A DNA stretch of 64,000 nucleotides from Diphasiastrum complanatum (taxonomy: Eukaryota; Streptophyta; Lycopodiopsida; Lycopodiales; Lycopodiaceae): positions 18,796,925-18,860,924 of the forward strand of contig CM055103.1 of NCBI GenBank assembly GCA_029204225.1. The letters are read 5' to 3'. The notes under the pieces were generated by a model, which was not told where the DNA came from, did not search any database, and was given only the letters and a program-made list of their open reading frames with translations. Position 1 is the stretch's first letter. Each line of letters opens with the position of its first letter. Below are positions 1-10,995 of this stretch, piece after piece. The position numbers and the translations under genes were made by a program.

Positions 1-116
1 CATTCAATGGCCTAGATGAAATCTCCAGAATTTAACTCACCCACTAACCACACTCTAACTATGCTCTCCTAGCCCCTTATAATGACAATGTGACACTTAT
101 TAGCAAGGCCCAATTC

Positions 117-310
117 GAATTTTGAATTTTTGAAGGCTGAAATTTTTTTCACACTTCATATGTCTTTTTTTTAGCTTTATTCTGGTGAGAAAATATGTTG
201 CAAATTTTTTTATTTTTCATTTTGAAATGTTAAAAAAAGGGTACAAGGGGGGAAGGGTCCCCCCTTTGTACCTAAGAAAAGAATGTAAGCCCCCCCCACC
301 CCCCCCACCC
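117..310 (+). repeat. Left inverted arm of copy A
   Basis: Pairs with 707-910 in reverse orientation. It runs from a TTTGAATTTTTGAAGGC-like outer end, through ATTTTTTTATTTTTCATTTT, to a C-rich inner end. Confidence 0.7.
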
Positions 311-472
311 CCCCCCCCCCTTTGCACGGCCGTCACAGTCACGTTCGTCACATACTTATTTACGCTGGAGGCATGAAAACACCGGGTCGCTGGTTCGGCT
401 CGATGCCAGCCACCTCATTTCAAGTATAGATGTCAAAAATCATGAAACATCATGTGGCTGCACTGGGGCGTT

Positions 473-546
473 GGGCATCGAGCTAGGCCAGCGGCCCGGG
501 GTGTGGGCGCAGGAACACCCCAGGCCGCTGGCCTGGTTCGATGCCC
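473..546. repeat. 32-bp-arm hairpin in the GC-rich core
   Basis: Bases 473-504 and 515-546 are near-perfect reverse complements (about 3 mismatches over 32 bp) around a 10-base loop at 505-514. Arms start GGGCATCGAGCT and end TTCGATGCCC. The flanking sequence is itself duplicated: the block at about 402-482 (CCACCTCATTTCAAGTATA, then CATGTGGCTGCAC) recurs at about 548-635. Confidence 0.85.
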
Positions 547-706
547 AGCACCCACCGCTCGATGCCCAGCCACCTCATTTCAAGTATATATGTTTCAAAA
601 TCATGTGGCTGCACGAGGACGCTGGGCATCGAGTAGGGCCAGTGGCCCGGGGTGTGCCTGGGTGCAGGAGCTTGCAAGAGACGGTGGCCGTGCAGAGTGG
701 AGTGGG

Positions 707-910
707 AGGGGGGGGGGGACCCCTTACATTTCAAATTTTTTTTTTTCTTAGGTACAAAGGAGGGGACCCCTCTTCCCTTGTACCCTTTCTTTTGCATTTC
801 AAAATGAAAAATAAAAAAATTTGCAACATATTTTCTCACCAAAATAAAGATAAAAAAAGACCTATGAAGTGTGAAAGAAATTTCAACTTTCACAAATTCA
901 AAAATAAATC
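707..910 (-). repeat. Right inverted arm of copy A
   Basis: Reverse complement of 117-310 with scattered substitutions and length changes in the mononucleotide runs. The poly-G inner end (707-720) faces the poly-C end of the left arm. Confidence 0.7.
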
Positions 911-1105
911 AATATTTTTACAGATATTCGAATTAATTCTTTATTCATATAATATACTAGGTTCAAGCGCAACCCGTGACTAGGTTTTAACTCAAGTTAA
1001 ACCCAAGGTGAACTGCCACATAGGACTATTAGCAAGTTAATTAATCCAGATTATCAAACATGTTTAGGCAACGAAGAGGCCCTCAAAAAGGGCCCTAATG
1101 CAACT

Positions 1106-1625
1106 ATCTAATAGAGATAATCAATTGGGTTCAGGAAGTCTAAATTCCACTTAATCGATTGAAAACATCAATCAATTTTGAGCTATATTCACAAAATTGA
1201 AATGGAAGCTTAAATTCGTATAATTTTAACAGTCCTTCAGAACCTAGTTCTACACTAGAAAGAATTATATGAATTTAATCCAAATGTCTCGTATTTAAGA
1301 ATTTCTAAAAAGTAGCGGTTTAATTAAAAAAGAAAATAACTTTTAAGGGTTTCCGATTTGAAATTTATGAGATACCATTGAGGGATCCGGATCTATATCT
1401 CATAATCTCTCCAAATACCCTAAGTAAAATGAACCAATGGTTTCAATGTTAGCATTACTATTAATGTAAATACTATACATTGGCCTACAGATTATTCTCA
1501 CCCAAGAATTTTCTCTTTGAAATCACTAATGTCCCATACCACCGGTTTTCTCTCCAAGAAAGCCCTTTGCTTTTAGATCCGACCATCAAAAAATCAAAAA
1601 GACTAACTGACCATTCTATATCCAA
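1106..1625. other. Gene-free stretch left of copia-1
   Basis: AT-rich DNA between the fold-back element and the copia-1 target duplication. I see no open frame with recognisable homology, no RNA gene and no clear repeat. It is one half of the site into which copia-1 inserted; the other half continues at 6,807. Confidence 0.5.
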
Positions 1626-1630
1626 TATAG

Positions 1631-1904
1631 ACTTAGAATTTGCGTTGCACAGGAACACAGATCATGCTACACAGTAACACCGACAAAAAACACTCTTCAC
1701 AGCAAGATCACATAGCAACTGTATTTCTCAAAATGAAATTACACTGTACATATAGTTGTTCACTCAGGCAACCAATGCATGACCCAGGTTGTCATTGGCG
1801 GGATGCGTGTCCCGTTGACTTGCCTCATGGTGAGGCCAATTGATCCTTATCCATTGATAGGACCCACAATACAGTAACACATTGATTCTACTTTAATTCT
1901 AACT
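1631..1904 (-). repeat. 3' LTR of copia-1
   Basis: 274 bp; plus-strand ends ACTTAGAATT...TTCTAACT. The termini are not TG/CA. The boundary is fixed by the TATAG duplication on the left and the purine tract on the right. Confidence 0.92.
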
Positions 1905-1913
1905 CTCTCTCTT
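1905..1913 (-). other. Polypurine tract of copia-1
   Basis: Minus-strand AAGAGAGAG immediately upstream of the 3' LTR; the expected priming site for plus-strand DNA synthesis. Confidence 0.8.
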
Positions 1914-1958
1914 AAAGTAGAGTCTACTTTTTATACAGTCATGTACATAGCTTTAAAG

Positions 1959-4430
1959 TCAACAAACTTTAAGTACAGAAAGCTTTGATCTAAACTTATC
2001 AAACTTTTCTCCAGTAAGTGGCTTAGTGAAAATATCAGCTAGTTGTTCTTCTATGCTACAATGAACAACATGAATTTCACGACTCAGCAGCCTCTCACAT
2101 ATAAAGTGATACTTCATCTCAATGTGTTTAGTTCTCGCATGGAACATTGGATTCTTTGCTAGCTGAATGCCACTCTGACTATCGCTATGTAAAGTCGTGG
2201 GATTTTTCTACTTCATGCCAATTTCTTCCAAGATTTGTCTCAACCGTATAGCTTCCTGTGCTGCACTACACATTGACTTATACTCTGCTTCTGTGGTGGA
2301 AAGAGCAATTGTACTTGCTTCTTACTAGACCAGGAAAAGCAACTACCACAAAACTGGAATGCATACCCTGTGGCGGATCTACGATCATCATAATCACCTC
2401 CCCAATCCGCATCCACATAGCCACACAACTCAGGTAAACCATCATGCTTCCTGTAAATCAAGCCATACTCTAAAGTGGCTTTCACATAACGCAAAATGCG
2501 TTTAGCTACCTTCCAATGTGTTTCCGTAGGTGCTGCCATAAACTGACTTACAATGCCAACAACATAGCATATATCTAGTCTAGTCGTGGTAAGGTAAATC
2601 AAGCTCCCTACTAACTGTCTATACAGCGTAGCATCAAATGACTGTGAAAAGCCTTCAGGTTGATCCATGAACACTTCTTCTTCTAACTCACCATTTAGAA
2701 AAGCAGATTTCACATCCATCTGATGCAAAGGCCAACCAAAATGTGAAGCTAAAGCAACAAGTAGATGTAGAGTATTCCACTTACAAACCGACACAAAGTC
2801 TCCTCATAGTCGATGCCTTTACTTTGTGCGTACCCTTTGATCACCAATCTTGCCTTGTGCTTTGCTATACTTCCATTTGCATGATACTTAGTCCTGTATA
2901 CCCATTTTCAACCAATGGGTTTCTTGCCAAGTGGTGGTTTTACTAAGTCCTATGTGCTATGCTTAGCAATTGACTCCATCTCCTCTCCCATGGCCTTGAA
3001 TCATGGCTTATATGGATTTTGTTTTCCACTGGATCAAAACATCTATAGCCCTTCACACAATCATCATATCCTAGGAATATGCACTTGATAGCTTTACATC
3101 AAGTTTACGTCTCTCTTCCTTAGAAATGTGTACAAAGGCCTTACATCCAAAGATTCGCAAGTGGTTCACCTTTGGTTTCTTCTTCGTGAATGCTTCCTCA
3201 GGTGTTATCTTTGGTATGGCAATGGTAGGACTTCTAAATTTGAAGATAGACTGCCATACTGCATGCTTCTGACCAAAAATCTTTTGGTAGTTTCATCTCA
3301 GCTAGCATAGATCTGGCACTTTCCACAATCGTACGATTCTTGCGCTCAGCTACACCATTGAGAGCAGGAGTATGAGCTTGCGTAAATTGTCTTTTAATCC
3401 CACATTGATCACAAAGATCATTGAAGTCATAAGACTTGTACTCACCTCCACTATCTGATCTTAGGACCTTGATCTTCCTACCTGTCTGATTTTTGACCAA
3501 TGCTTTGAAGCTCTTGACGTTATCAAATGCATCTGATTTCTTCTTCAAGAAGTAGATCCACGTCTTACGTGACATATCATCAATAAAGGTCATGAAATAG
3601 AAGACTTTACCTAAGGACATGGTCCTCATAGGCCAGCATAAATATGTGTGGATTAAATCCAGGATGTTCTTTGCTCTTGCAACAACCCCTTTATTGAACT
3701 TCTCTCGATGCTACTTCCCATATACACAGGATTCGCACATCGATTTCAAGTGATCTTCTATGGTAGGCAATCTTGTTACCATCTCCAATTATCTCATCAA
3801 ACTGAGGCTTCCCAAGTTCAAGTGACCAAACCTCTTATGCCACAACTCAGTTTGCGATGGAATGGACGATACAAGTCCATGTTGCCCCTTAATTGTAGTA
3901 TTCAACCTGTACAATTTTGTATTGGGCTCTCTTACTCCATCTGCAATAACTTTGAACTTTTGGTTCACATCCTTCACAAAGCAATGATCATGGACGAGTA
4001 TTGGGCTCTCTTACTCCATCTGCAATAACTTTGAACTTTTGGTTCACATCCTTCACAAAGCAATGATCATGGACGAATTCTACTTTCAACTTTTGATGAG
4101 TAATGACTCCAACAGAAAGTAGATTTTTCTTCAAACCTGGTACTAAAGTACCTCCCTGATCATCTTGCTTTTGCCATCAGGTAGTTGGATTGAAATGGTG
4201 CCTATCCCCTTGATCTTGCACACCTCACCATTTGCTTGTGAAACAGATGTTCCATTATCCAACACTTTCAAGCTACTGAACCAATTCTTGTTACATGTCA
4301 TGTGTCTTGTGGCTCCCGAGTCAATATACCATGTTTGATCATCTTGATTAGATGATAATGCAGATATGAAGATGCTAGAGTCTTCAATCTCACCCTCATC
4401 GACAAGGTTACCTGCTTGTTTTGGTTTCCC
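1959..4430 (-). pseudogene. copia-1 pol (protease-integrase-RT-RNase H), broken
   Basis: Minus-strand remnants in copia order: a protease-type WYIDSGATRHMT motif near 4,330; a GAG-pre-integrase segment with ELWHKRFGHLNLGSLSL (3,977-3,789); an integrase core (3,629-3,234) with RSDSGGEY and GVAERKNRTI; RT motif MDVKSAFLNGELEEEVFM near 2,715; and RNase H ending with RTKHIEMKYHFI and QLADIFTKPL (2,147-1,959). Within 2,794-2,240 the frame jumps in phase from the QPEGF motif to a TLYRQLVGSLIYL block, so the YGLKQ and YVDD RT catalytic region is absent. A 79-bp duplication at 3,919-4,076 adds a frameshift. Confidence 0.87.
3919..4076. repeat. Perfect 79-bp tandem duplication inside pol
   Basis: 3,919-3,997 and 3,998-4,076 are identical head-to-tail copies, each starting GTATTGGGCTC and ending CATGGACGA. 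79 is not a multiple of 3, so the duplication shifts the pol frame. Identity of the copies compared with about 6-7 % LTR divergence implies it arose long after insertion, or was kept identical by gene conversion. Confidence 0.95.
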
Positions 4431-5227
4431 CTTGCCTTGTTCTGCCAGGAATTTGCGACATTCACTCTTCCAATGGCCCTTTTTACCACAATGGAAGCAT
4501 TTGTCTTTCTTCTTAGTTTTACTGGAAGATCCCTCGTCCTCTTAAGACTTGGCAAATTGCTGCTTAGACTTCTTCTTGCCCTTGCCCTTGCCTTGTCTTT
4601 GGCGTGTCGCAAGTGCCTGATCGTCAGAATTTTGGCACCTAGCTTTCACCATTTCTCTACGTTGCTCTTCCTGCATCAAGATTCCTGTGAGCTCGTCAAA
4701 GGTTGGCAATCTTTCTCTTGTTGCTATTCCGCTCACAAACATCTGATAGGGTTTTGCAATGCCGCACAATGCATTGTGCACTAGCTCCACGTCACGTATG
4801 CGCTCACCAATAGAATGCAGTTCATCTCTCATTGTCTTTATCCTGGTCATGTACGTCTGAATGTGCTCTCCTTGCTCCATGCGGGCACTATTAAACTTTG
4901 ACTTCAGAAACATAATTCTTGACGGATTTTACGTCTCAAACTGCTCCTTTAGCACATCCCATGCCTGTCTGGGTGTAACAACATCACAAATGTGGTAATG
5001 ATGTGATCCTTCACTGACAAATTAATGAAGGTCAAAGCCTTCCTCATCTTTTTGTCGAACACTTTGATATCTGCTTCATTTGGCGGCCTTCTCTCATCAC
5101 TTGTGATGACTTCCCACACGTCTTTCTCCATCAGTATGTTTTTCATTTTGAATTTCCACACTGCATAGTTGGAAATCCCATCCAATTTGCTACTTTCACT
5201 CAAAATGGACTCTCCCATGTTTGCCAT
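4430..5227 (-). pseudogene. copia-1 gag (capsid and nucleocapsid), broken
   Basis: The capsid region begins MANMGESILSESSKLDG (5,227) and continues with a YAVWKFKMKNIL stretch typical of the copia gag N-terminus. A second block (4,913-4,542) holds the UBN2-type region with YMTRIKTMRDEL. The nucleocapsid zinc knuckle CFHCGKKGHWKSEC (CX2CX4HX4C) lies at about 4,458-4,500. Reading moves between frames near 4,940 and again between 4,612 and 4,542, so the gene carries at least two frameshifts. The product would have been the structural protein packaging element RNA in cytoplasmic particles. Confidence 0.85.
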
Positions 5228-6513
5228 CGCAAAACTGCTTGAAACTTCTATTGTAGGCTAAAAACAGTATGCCGAGGCCAACTGTGATGTCAGAAGTTGA
5301 AAATAATGACCTGCACTTTTTCCCTTACCAGGCCACTCGCCGCTTTTCCACCAATTTGAAAGCCAAATCGGCGTTGCCTTCCGAAATGCACTCAGTCATC
5401 AACTCCCAACAACGTGCCCAGTGGAATGGTGAAATCACTTCTGGCGTACTCCGAACACTTTTCCCACTGCAATCAGTCTGTTTTGTTGTACCGTACTTGC
5501 AGGTACAGTTCGGGTGCCCTTCGTTTGGAGGTTATAGCCTTTCGTTTGGGTCAAAACGGGCAAAGGACCCAAAAATAGGGACTTTTCTAGTTTTTGAATT
5601 GTTTCTTCACCTTGAAGAAACTTCACTCTTCACTTGTGAAGGGACCCAACTCCAATTTCAGTATGAAAATTTTTCATGAAGTTGAAGGCCAAAATACACT
5701 TCAATTCTTCAGGGCTCTTTTCTACATCTAATGGCTTATAACAATCCAACGGCCCACAGGAAGCTCATCTCTACCATTGATTATCTTGTTTCTGGATCCA
5801 ACGATCTAGATTTCGTTTGGACATTAAACCAAATCCCTGGAGCCACGACGCACTCATATACACTGAGTCGCCACCCTCCTTCACATCGCACGATCTGCCT
5901 GCGGGCACTTCACGGCCTCTTCTCCTCTTGCTTACTAGCTATGGCTTTACAAAGGTTTTCACTTGCCCTGTAAAACGCGATTCAACACCCTCTCTGATGC
6001 GCGGCCGTCCACGGCCTTCTGTGATTTTGGTTAGCCGGGCAGGGCGCCCTCCTTCGAACTTTTACAGCTCCAAAAAGAGTTCAGATGGAGAGAAATCTCT
6101 GATTTTGTGCTTCCAAACCCCAGACCAGAGTTTTTCACACAAATCTGTGCTTGGCTTCCAATTCACAGTGTTCTGACAGGCCTATCTTCTTCCTCTGAGG
6201 TCGCCCTACTGCTGGAAAGCTGATGCTTCAATCCGTTCATCAAACGGTATCCGATTGAATGCACACTGACTGCAAACACCAAATAGTCTGCTTCAGAATT
6301 TCAAAATTATGTTTTCTAAGGTTCTGATTCAGCCGACAACCATTGTCTCTGAATCCTCACACAATCTCAAGCTCACCAAGCTTCTGCGTGCTAAACTCTC
6401 TGCACCAGTGTTTCTCTTTCCGTTTTCCACCCGCCGTAAACCCCGAACTCTCAAAAGACAATTCTCCCAAAGCTCTCTTCAACGACGATGTTGTACTGTG
6501 TACACTCCCTGGA

Positions 6514-6527
6514 TGGCTCTGATACCA
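6514..6527 (-). other. Primer-binding site of copia-1
   Basis: Minus-strand TGGTATCAGAGCCA directly adjoins the 5' LTR with no spacer. It matches the 3' end of initiator tRNA-Met, the usual primer of plant copia elements. Confidence 0.92.
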
Positions 6528-6801
6528 ACTTAGAATTTGCTTTGCACAGGAACACAGATCATGCTACACAGTAACACCGACATAAAACACTCTTCATAGC
6601 AAGCTCACATAGCAACTGTATTTCTCAATATGAAATTACACTGTACATATAGTTGTTCACTCAGGCAACCCATGCATGACCCAGGTTGCCGTTGGCGGGA
6701 TGCGTGTCCCGTCAACTTCCCTCGTGGCGAGGCCAACTGATCCTTATCCACTGATAGGACCCACAGTACAGTAACACAGTGATTCTACTTTGATTCTAAC
6801 T
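6528..6801 (-). repeat. 5' LTR of copia-1
   Basis: 274 bp, collinear with 1,631-1,904 without indels. Left edge abuts the PBS and right edge abuts the TATAG duplication at 6,802-6,806. Confidence 0.92.
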
Positions 6802-6816
6802 TATAGGGTCCAATCT

Positions 6817-7275
6817 TCAATCATTTTTTAGAAAGATACCTCCAACTATTGAATTCTTCATGATAACAAACAAGTTTTTTTCACTGGGATAGTAGCCTTT
6901 GAATTTAACAATGAAAACTACTACCCCTTCAAAATCCATACAATCAACAATGTCATCAATGTTGTATAATGGACACTTGGCAAGAACGAGTTCATTCATT
7001 TTGAGAATATCTGCATTATTCCACAAGATTTATTTTGCAATGACATCGATGGAAATATAGTTGTAAACATCTCCTAGGCGATCAAAATCGTCGTGAGGGT
7101 ATGACAAAGGACAATCTATTTTAAACACCTTTGAAATTAGAACCACACTTTTATTTGTACCAAATTCTCTGAAAAAACATGTTCCGCTTGATTCAACAGT
7201 CAAGACATTTTTAAATGCAATCACTTCTTTCCGAAAAAATAAAACAACTGAAACATCTTCTCTTGAGCAATCCAT
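6817..7275 (-). pseudogene. Unrecognised coding-like remnant beside copia-1
   Basis: Two neighbouring minus-strand open segments (7,275-7,030, 81 codons from ATG; 7,026-6,817, 69 codons) with unbiased, protein-like composition, for example YPHDDFDRLGDVYNYISIDV and FEGVVVFIVKFKGYYPSEK. They are separated by a stop and a frame change. I do not recognise a family. copia-1 inserted just past their 3' end. They may be the end of an older element or gene. Confidence 0.3.
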
Positions 7276-7415
7276 TTTGTGACCCTGAAAAAAATCATAG
7301 TTACACTTTATGTTAGGATTTGCAATGCTATTGGAAGTACAATTAGCAAAATTATGAAATCATAATAAATTTGTATAATAAACAAAATCATGAGACTGTA
7401 ACAAAATTATGAAAC

Positions 7416-7585
7416 CTTAGCCCTTAGCTCTTGGCCCTTAGCCAGTGGCCCTTAACTTGTAGCCCTTAGCCCATAGTCGTTGGCCCTTGCCCATAGGCCC
7501 TTACCCCTAGGCCCTTGCCCCTTGGCCCTTAGCCCTTAACCCTAGCCCTTGTCTTTTAGTCCGTAGCCCCTAGTCCTTGACTTTT
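7416..7585. repeat. Degenerate CCCTTAG-like minisatellite
   Basis: About 170 bp built of variants of GGCCCTTAGCCCTT and CCCTTGCCC. It resembles but does not match the plant telomere unit CCCTAAA. Copies are irregular in length. Confidence 0.7.
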
Positions 7586-8508
7586 TTATATGTTTTGTGA
7601 GCTTTTTATTTTGTCATTATTATTACTTTTGTATTTATTTAAGGTCTTTTACTAGTTTATAATTTCATTTTTTAAGTTTTTATAATTAAGGTTAAATCCT
7701 TTCAGTGCTTTCTAGATTTTTTTTGTAGGGTTTCAAGTTTTTTAGAGGCTTTAAGTTTGTATTACGGTTCTTTTAAGATTTAACACCATTTTTAGGAATA
7801 TTCTTTTTTTTTTCTCATTTTTTTGAATATCTAGTTTTTTACAAGTTACAGCTCTTTGTACTATCATTTTTTTATGTTATTTTTTCAAATTTTTATTTTG
7901 AAAATTAAGTATTTCTTGACACTATTCTGTTTTTTTTTAATGTTTATTTTTGGCTTTTTGAATATTTATTTATTTTACACCATTTTATTTTCTTTAAGAT
8001 GTATTCATTTTTTTATGATGTTTTTCTTTTTAGAATTTAATTCTTTTTTACACTATTTTTTTTTATGATTTATTTTGTGCTATTTTTTGGTTTTTTCTAA
8101 AAATTACTTTTATTGACACTATTTATTTTTCTAAGGTTTTTTCAATTTTTTAATGTTAATTTTTGGTTTTTTGGAATTTTTTTTTTGACTCTATTTTGTT
8201 TTTTGTTTGATTTTGTGATTTTTTTTTTGATTTTTTCGAAAATTTATTTATTTTTGACATTATTTGGTTTTTTTTAAGGTTTTTTCAATTTTTTTTCCAT
8301 GTTTTTTCAGGTTTTTTCTAGTTTTGTGTTTTTTTGATATTGTTTATATAAAATGGTGTTTTCTTGGAATTTTTTACAGTATATTGTCTTTTTAGAATGT
8401 TTTCAACATTCTAATCTTATTTGTCATTTTTTATGCTTGTTTTTTTTTTTCTTAAGATTATTTTTTGATCTTTTATAATATTTGGATCTTTCTTGGTTTT
8501 TTTTATTT
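7586..8508. other. Extreme T-rich, strand-asymmetric block
   Basis: About 900 bp in which the plus strand is dominated by T runs of 4-10 separated by short mixed words such as TTTTGGTTTTTT and GGTTTTTTC. No gene is evident; open frames here are low-complexity artefacts. It is bounded by the CCCTTAG array and by coding-like sequence. Confidence 0.6.
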
Positions 8509-8790
8509 TCATGTTTTTATTCCTACATTTGTATTAGCAAGTTCATGGAAGGGATGAGGAGAAAGGAGAGCACAGTTGAAGCACTTAATAATCCCATAAG
8601 CATTTGGTGCTACATTGACACTTTCCAATCTATATATACACTCTTCAACTAATGGTGCAAAAATTGGAAGCACAAACTTCCATTTTGTAAAATGGTCCCC
8701 CGAAAATGAAGATCTTGGGTCTTCTTGAGATTCTATGTCCTCATGACACATGGAATCCCATTTGTCCCATAAGTACTTATGAAATTTGAC
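8509..8790 (-). pseudogene. Unrecognised minus-strand coding-like segment
   Basis: An 80-codon open segment from ATG at 8,751 containing SSFSGDHFTKWKFVLPIFAP and YGIIKCFNCALLSPHPF; the same frame extends upstream with KYLWDKWDS. Composition looks protein-like, unlike the T-rich block next to it. No family recognised. It could be an exon of the same old element as 6,817-7,275, but nothing proves the link. Confidence 0.25.
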
Positions 8791-9014
8791 AGTGGGAAAA
8801 AAACATAAATAATACCCCTCTACAATGATAATTTACAGTGTCTTTTGAAATTTTTAAGCTTACATATAACAGAGCTACTTACTTCAGATTTTCTTGCTTC
8901 CAATTTTTTTGCTAATACAATATGGTAAATAATTTTTTGCTTTTTTGATGGTCTTTTTAGTTAAATCTAATTTTCAGTTAAATAATGTTAATATATGTAT
9001 ATATATATATATAA

Positions 9015-9840
9015 CCCCCCAACCCCCCACCTGTCCACCCGCCGCGGCGGGTGGGCGGGGGGAGGGGAATATAATAAAATCTGAGTCGTTCCAACAATTT
9101 GAGTCACCAAGTATTCGAGTCTTTCCAGAAAAATTCGAGTCTTCTCAGAAATTTTCGTGAAAAAAATTTGCATTGCTGCCTTCGCGAAATTTTTGCGAAG
9201 CCTGCGTTCGCGAAGGCAGGGTGAAAATTTGAGGTTTGGCAGGTATCACAAAATTTTCACGAAGGCAGGCTTTGCGAAAATTTCTGGACAGACTCAAATT
9301 TTTCAAGAAAAACTTGGATTTCTGACGACTCGAATATTTGAAACGACCCCCACCCACCGCGGCAGGTGGGTGGGGGGAGGGGAATATACAAAAAAGCTCC
9401 AAAAATCCAAGTCGTCGGAAATCCGCGATGAGGCGAGTCGCGAAATTTTTGTGCTGGCCCTGGGGCCGAGTCGCGAAATTTCGCGACTCGGCGCCATCGC
9501 GACAGGCACGCCAGGTACGACCCCCACCCGTCGCGGGGCCAGCGCAAAAATTTCGCGACTCGGCGCCATCGCGACAGGCACGCCAGGTACGACCCCCACC
9601 CGTCGCGGCGGGTGGGCGGGTGGGCGAGGGGAGGGGAAAATTTCGCGAAGGGCAGACATCGCGAAAAAATTTGCTGCAGCTGGAAAAGGGATTTTGGAAA
9701 CATTATAAAAAAAGCTTTTTTTTAAAATTTTGTCCCCGCCCACCCGCCGCGGCGACTGGTCGTGGGGGGCCTTTATTACTTTTTCTAAAAAAAAAAGAAG
9801 ATTCAAAACCGCCCCAACCCGCCACGTAGATTAGTTTTTT
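9015..9840. repeat. Array of GC-rich palindromic modules (block 1)
   Basis: Contains repeated copies of a palindrome of form CCCACCCGCCGCGGCGGGTGGG followed by GGGGGGAGGGGA, at about 9,016-9,063, 9,344-9,383, 9,517-9,537, 9,590-9,638 and 9,733-9,765. Between them are TCGCGA-centred palindromes (AGTCGCGAAATTTCGCGACT at 9,468-9,487) and a direct duplication of the block CGCGACTCGGCGCCATCGCG...CGACCCCCACCCGTCGCG (9,481-9,536 and 9,555-9,610). (AT)n tracts flank it at 8,997-9,012 and 9,854-9,880. Open frames here are by-products of the repeats. Confidence 0.8.
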
Positions 9841-10484
<644 letters not shown>

Positions 10485-10559
10485 AATGTAGACAGTTCTA
10501 GAAACAACTTTCGAGAGAGAGAGAGAGAAAACGCGTGCCCTAAAACATTTTTGAGGCGC

Positions 10560-10980
10560 TTCTAGAAGGCCTGTCGCGGAATCCTAGAACGCCTGGCGTT
10601 CTAGAAAATATTCTAGAAGGCCTGTCGTGATGGCCTTCTAGAAGGAGAGGCTTTCTAGAAAATGATTTCGCGATGGCATTTTCGTGAATTTTCCCTCCCC
10701 CGCCCACCCGCCGTGGTCGGTGGGTGAGAGGGGGGGGGGGGGGGGGGGGGGGGGGGCGACAGGCCTTCTAGAAATTTTCTAGACGGATTTCGCTACAGGC
10801 CTTCTGGCGCCTGGCCTTTGCGACAGGCCTTCTGGCGTCGGGCCTTCACGACAAGCCTTCTGGTGCCTGGCCTTCTAGAAATTTTCTAGAAGGATTTCGC
10901 GACAGGCCTTCTAGAGATTTTTTAGAAGGATTTCGCGACAACGCCTTCTTAAAAATTTCTAGAATGTTTTATCATCAGAA
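10560..10980. repeat. Array of TTCTAGAA and TCGCGA palindromes (block 2)
   Basis: About ten variants of a unit of form GGCCTTCTAGAAATTTTC followed by TAGAAGGATTTCGCGACA. The unit combines a TTCTAGAA palindrome with a TCGCGA half. One more GC-rich CCCACCCGCCG palindrome sits at 10,696-10,729, followed by a run of 25 G (10,732-10,756). The array ends directly before the transposase-like gene at 10,996. Confidence 0.8.
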
Positions 10981-10995
10981 ATTTTAAGGGAAACA

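Larger units (their letters stand above)
1..1105. mobile_element. Fold-back / TIR element, copy A
   Basis: A non-coding element whose two halves are inverted relative to each other. Arms at about 117-310 and 707-910 are reverse complements with mismatches, including the shared motif GTGAGAAAATATGTTGCAAA and a TTGTACC/GGTACAA block. The right end (1,073-1,100) carries a GGCCCT...AGGGCCC motif, and its reverse complement begins the related copy at 32,792. The left end is cut by the window: by comparison with the 32.8-kb copy about 130 bp are missing. No transposase is encoded. Long arms and a variable GC-rich core suggest a non-autonomous Mutator-like or fold-back element, but the target duplication is not visible, so the superfamily is unproven. 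Confidence 0.5.
1631..6801 (-). mobile_element. Ty1/copia LTR retrotransposon (copia-1), complete ends
   Basis: A 5,171-bp copia element on the minus strand, defined by two 274-bp LTRs, a PBS abutting the 5' LTR, a PPT abutting the 3' LTR, and a 5-bp target duplication TATAG (1,626-1,630 and 6,802-6,806). The internal order on the minus strand is gag, zinc knuckle, protease, integrase, RT, RNase H, the order of Ty1/copia (Pseudoviridae). The frame is broken at several points and the RT active-site core is missing, so this copy is dead. By eye the LTRs differ at about 18 of 274 positions, mostly transitions, so the insertion is old rather than recent. Confidence 0.93.

Noticed and set aside
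452-983. Long overlapping open frames on both strands in the fold-back element
   Set aside because: GC-rich palindromic sequence yields open frames by composition; no protein motif.
7416-7585. Interstitial telomere
   Set aside because: Unit CCCTTAG/CCCTTGC does not match plant CCCTAAA and phase is irregular.
9145-9829. Several 85-183-codon frames on both strands
   Set aside because: They translate the palindromic repeat arrays and differ only by frame; no domain.
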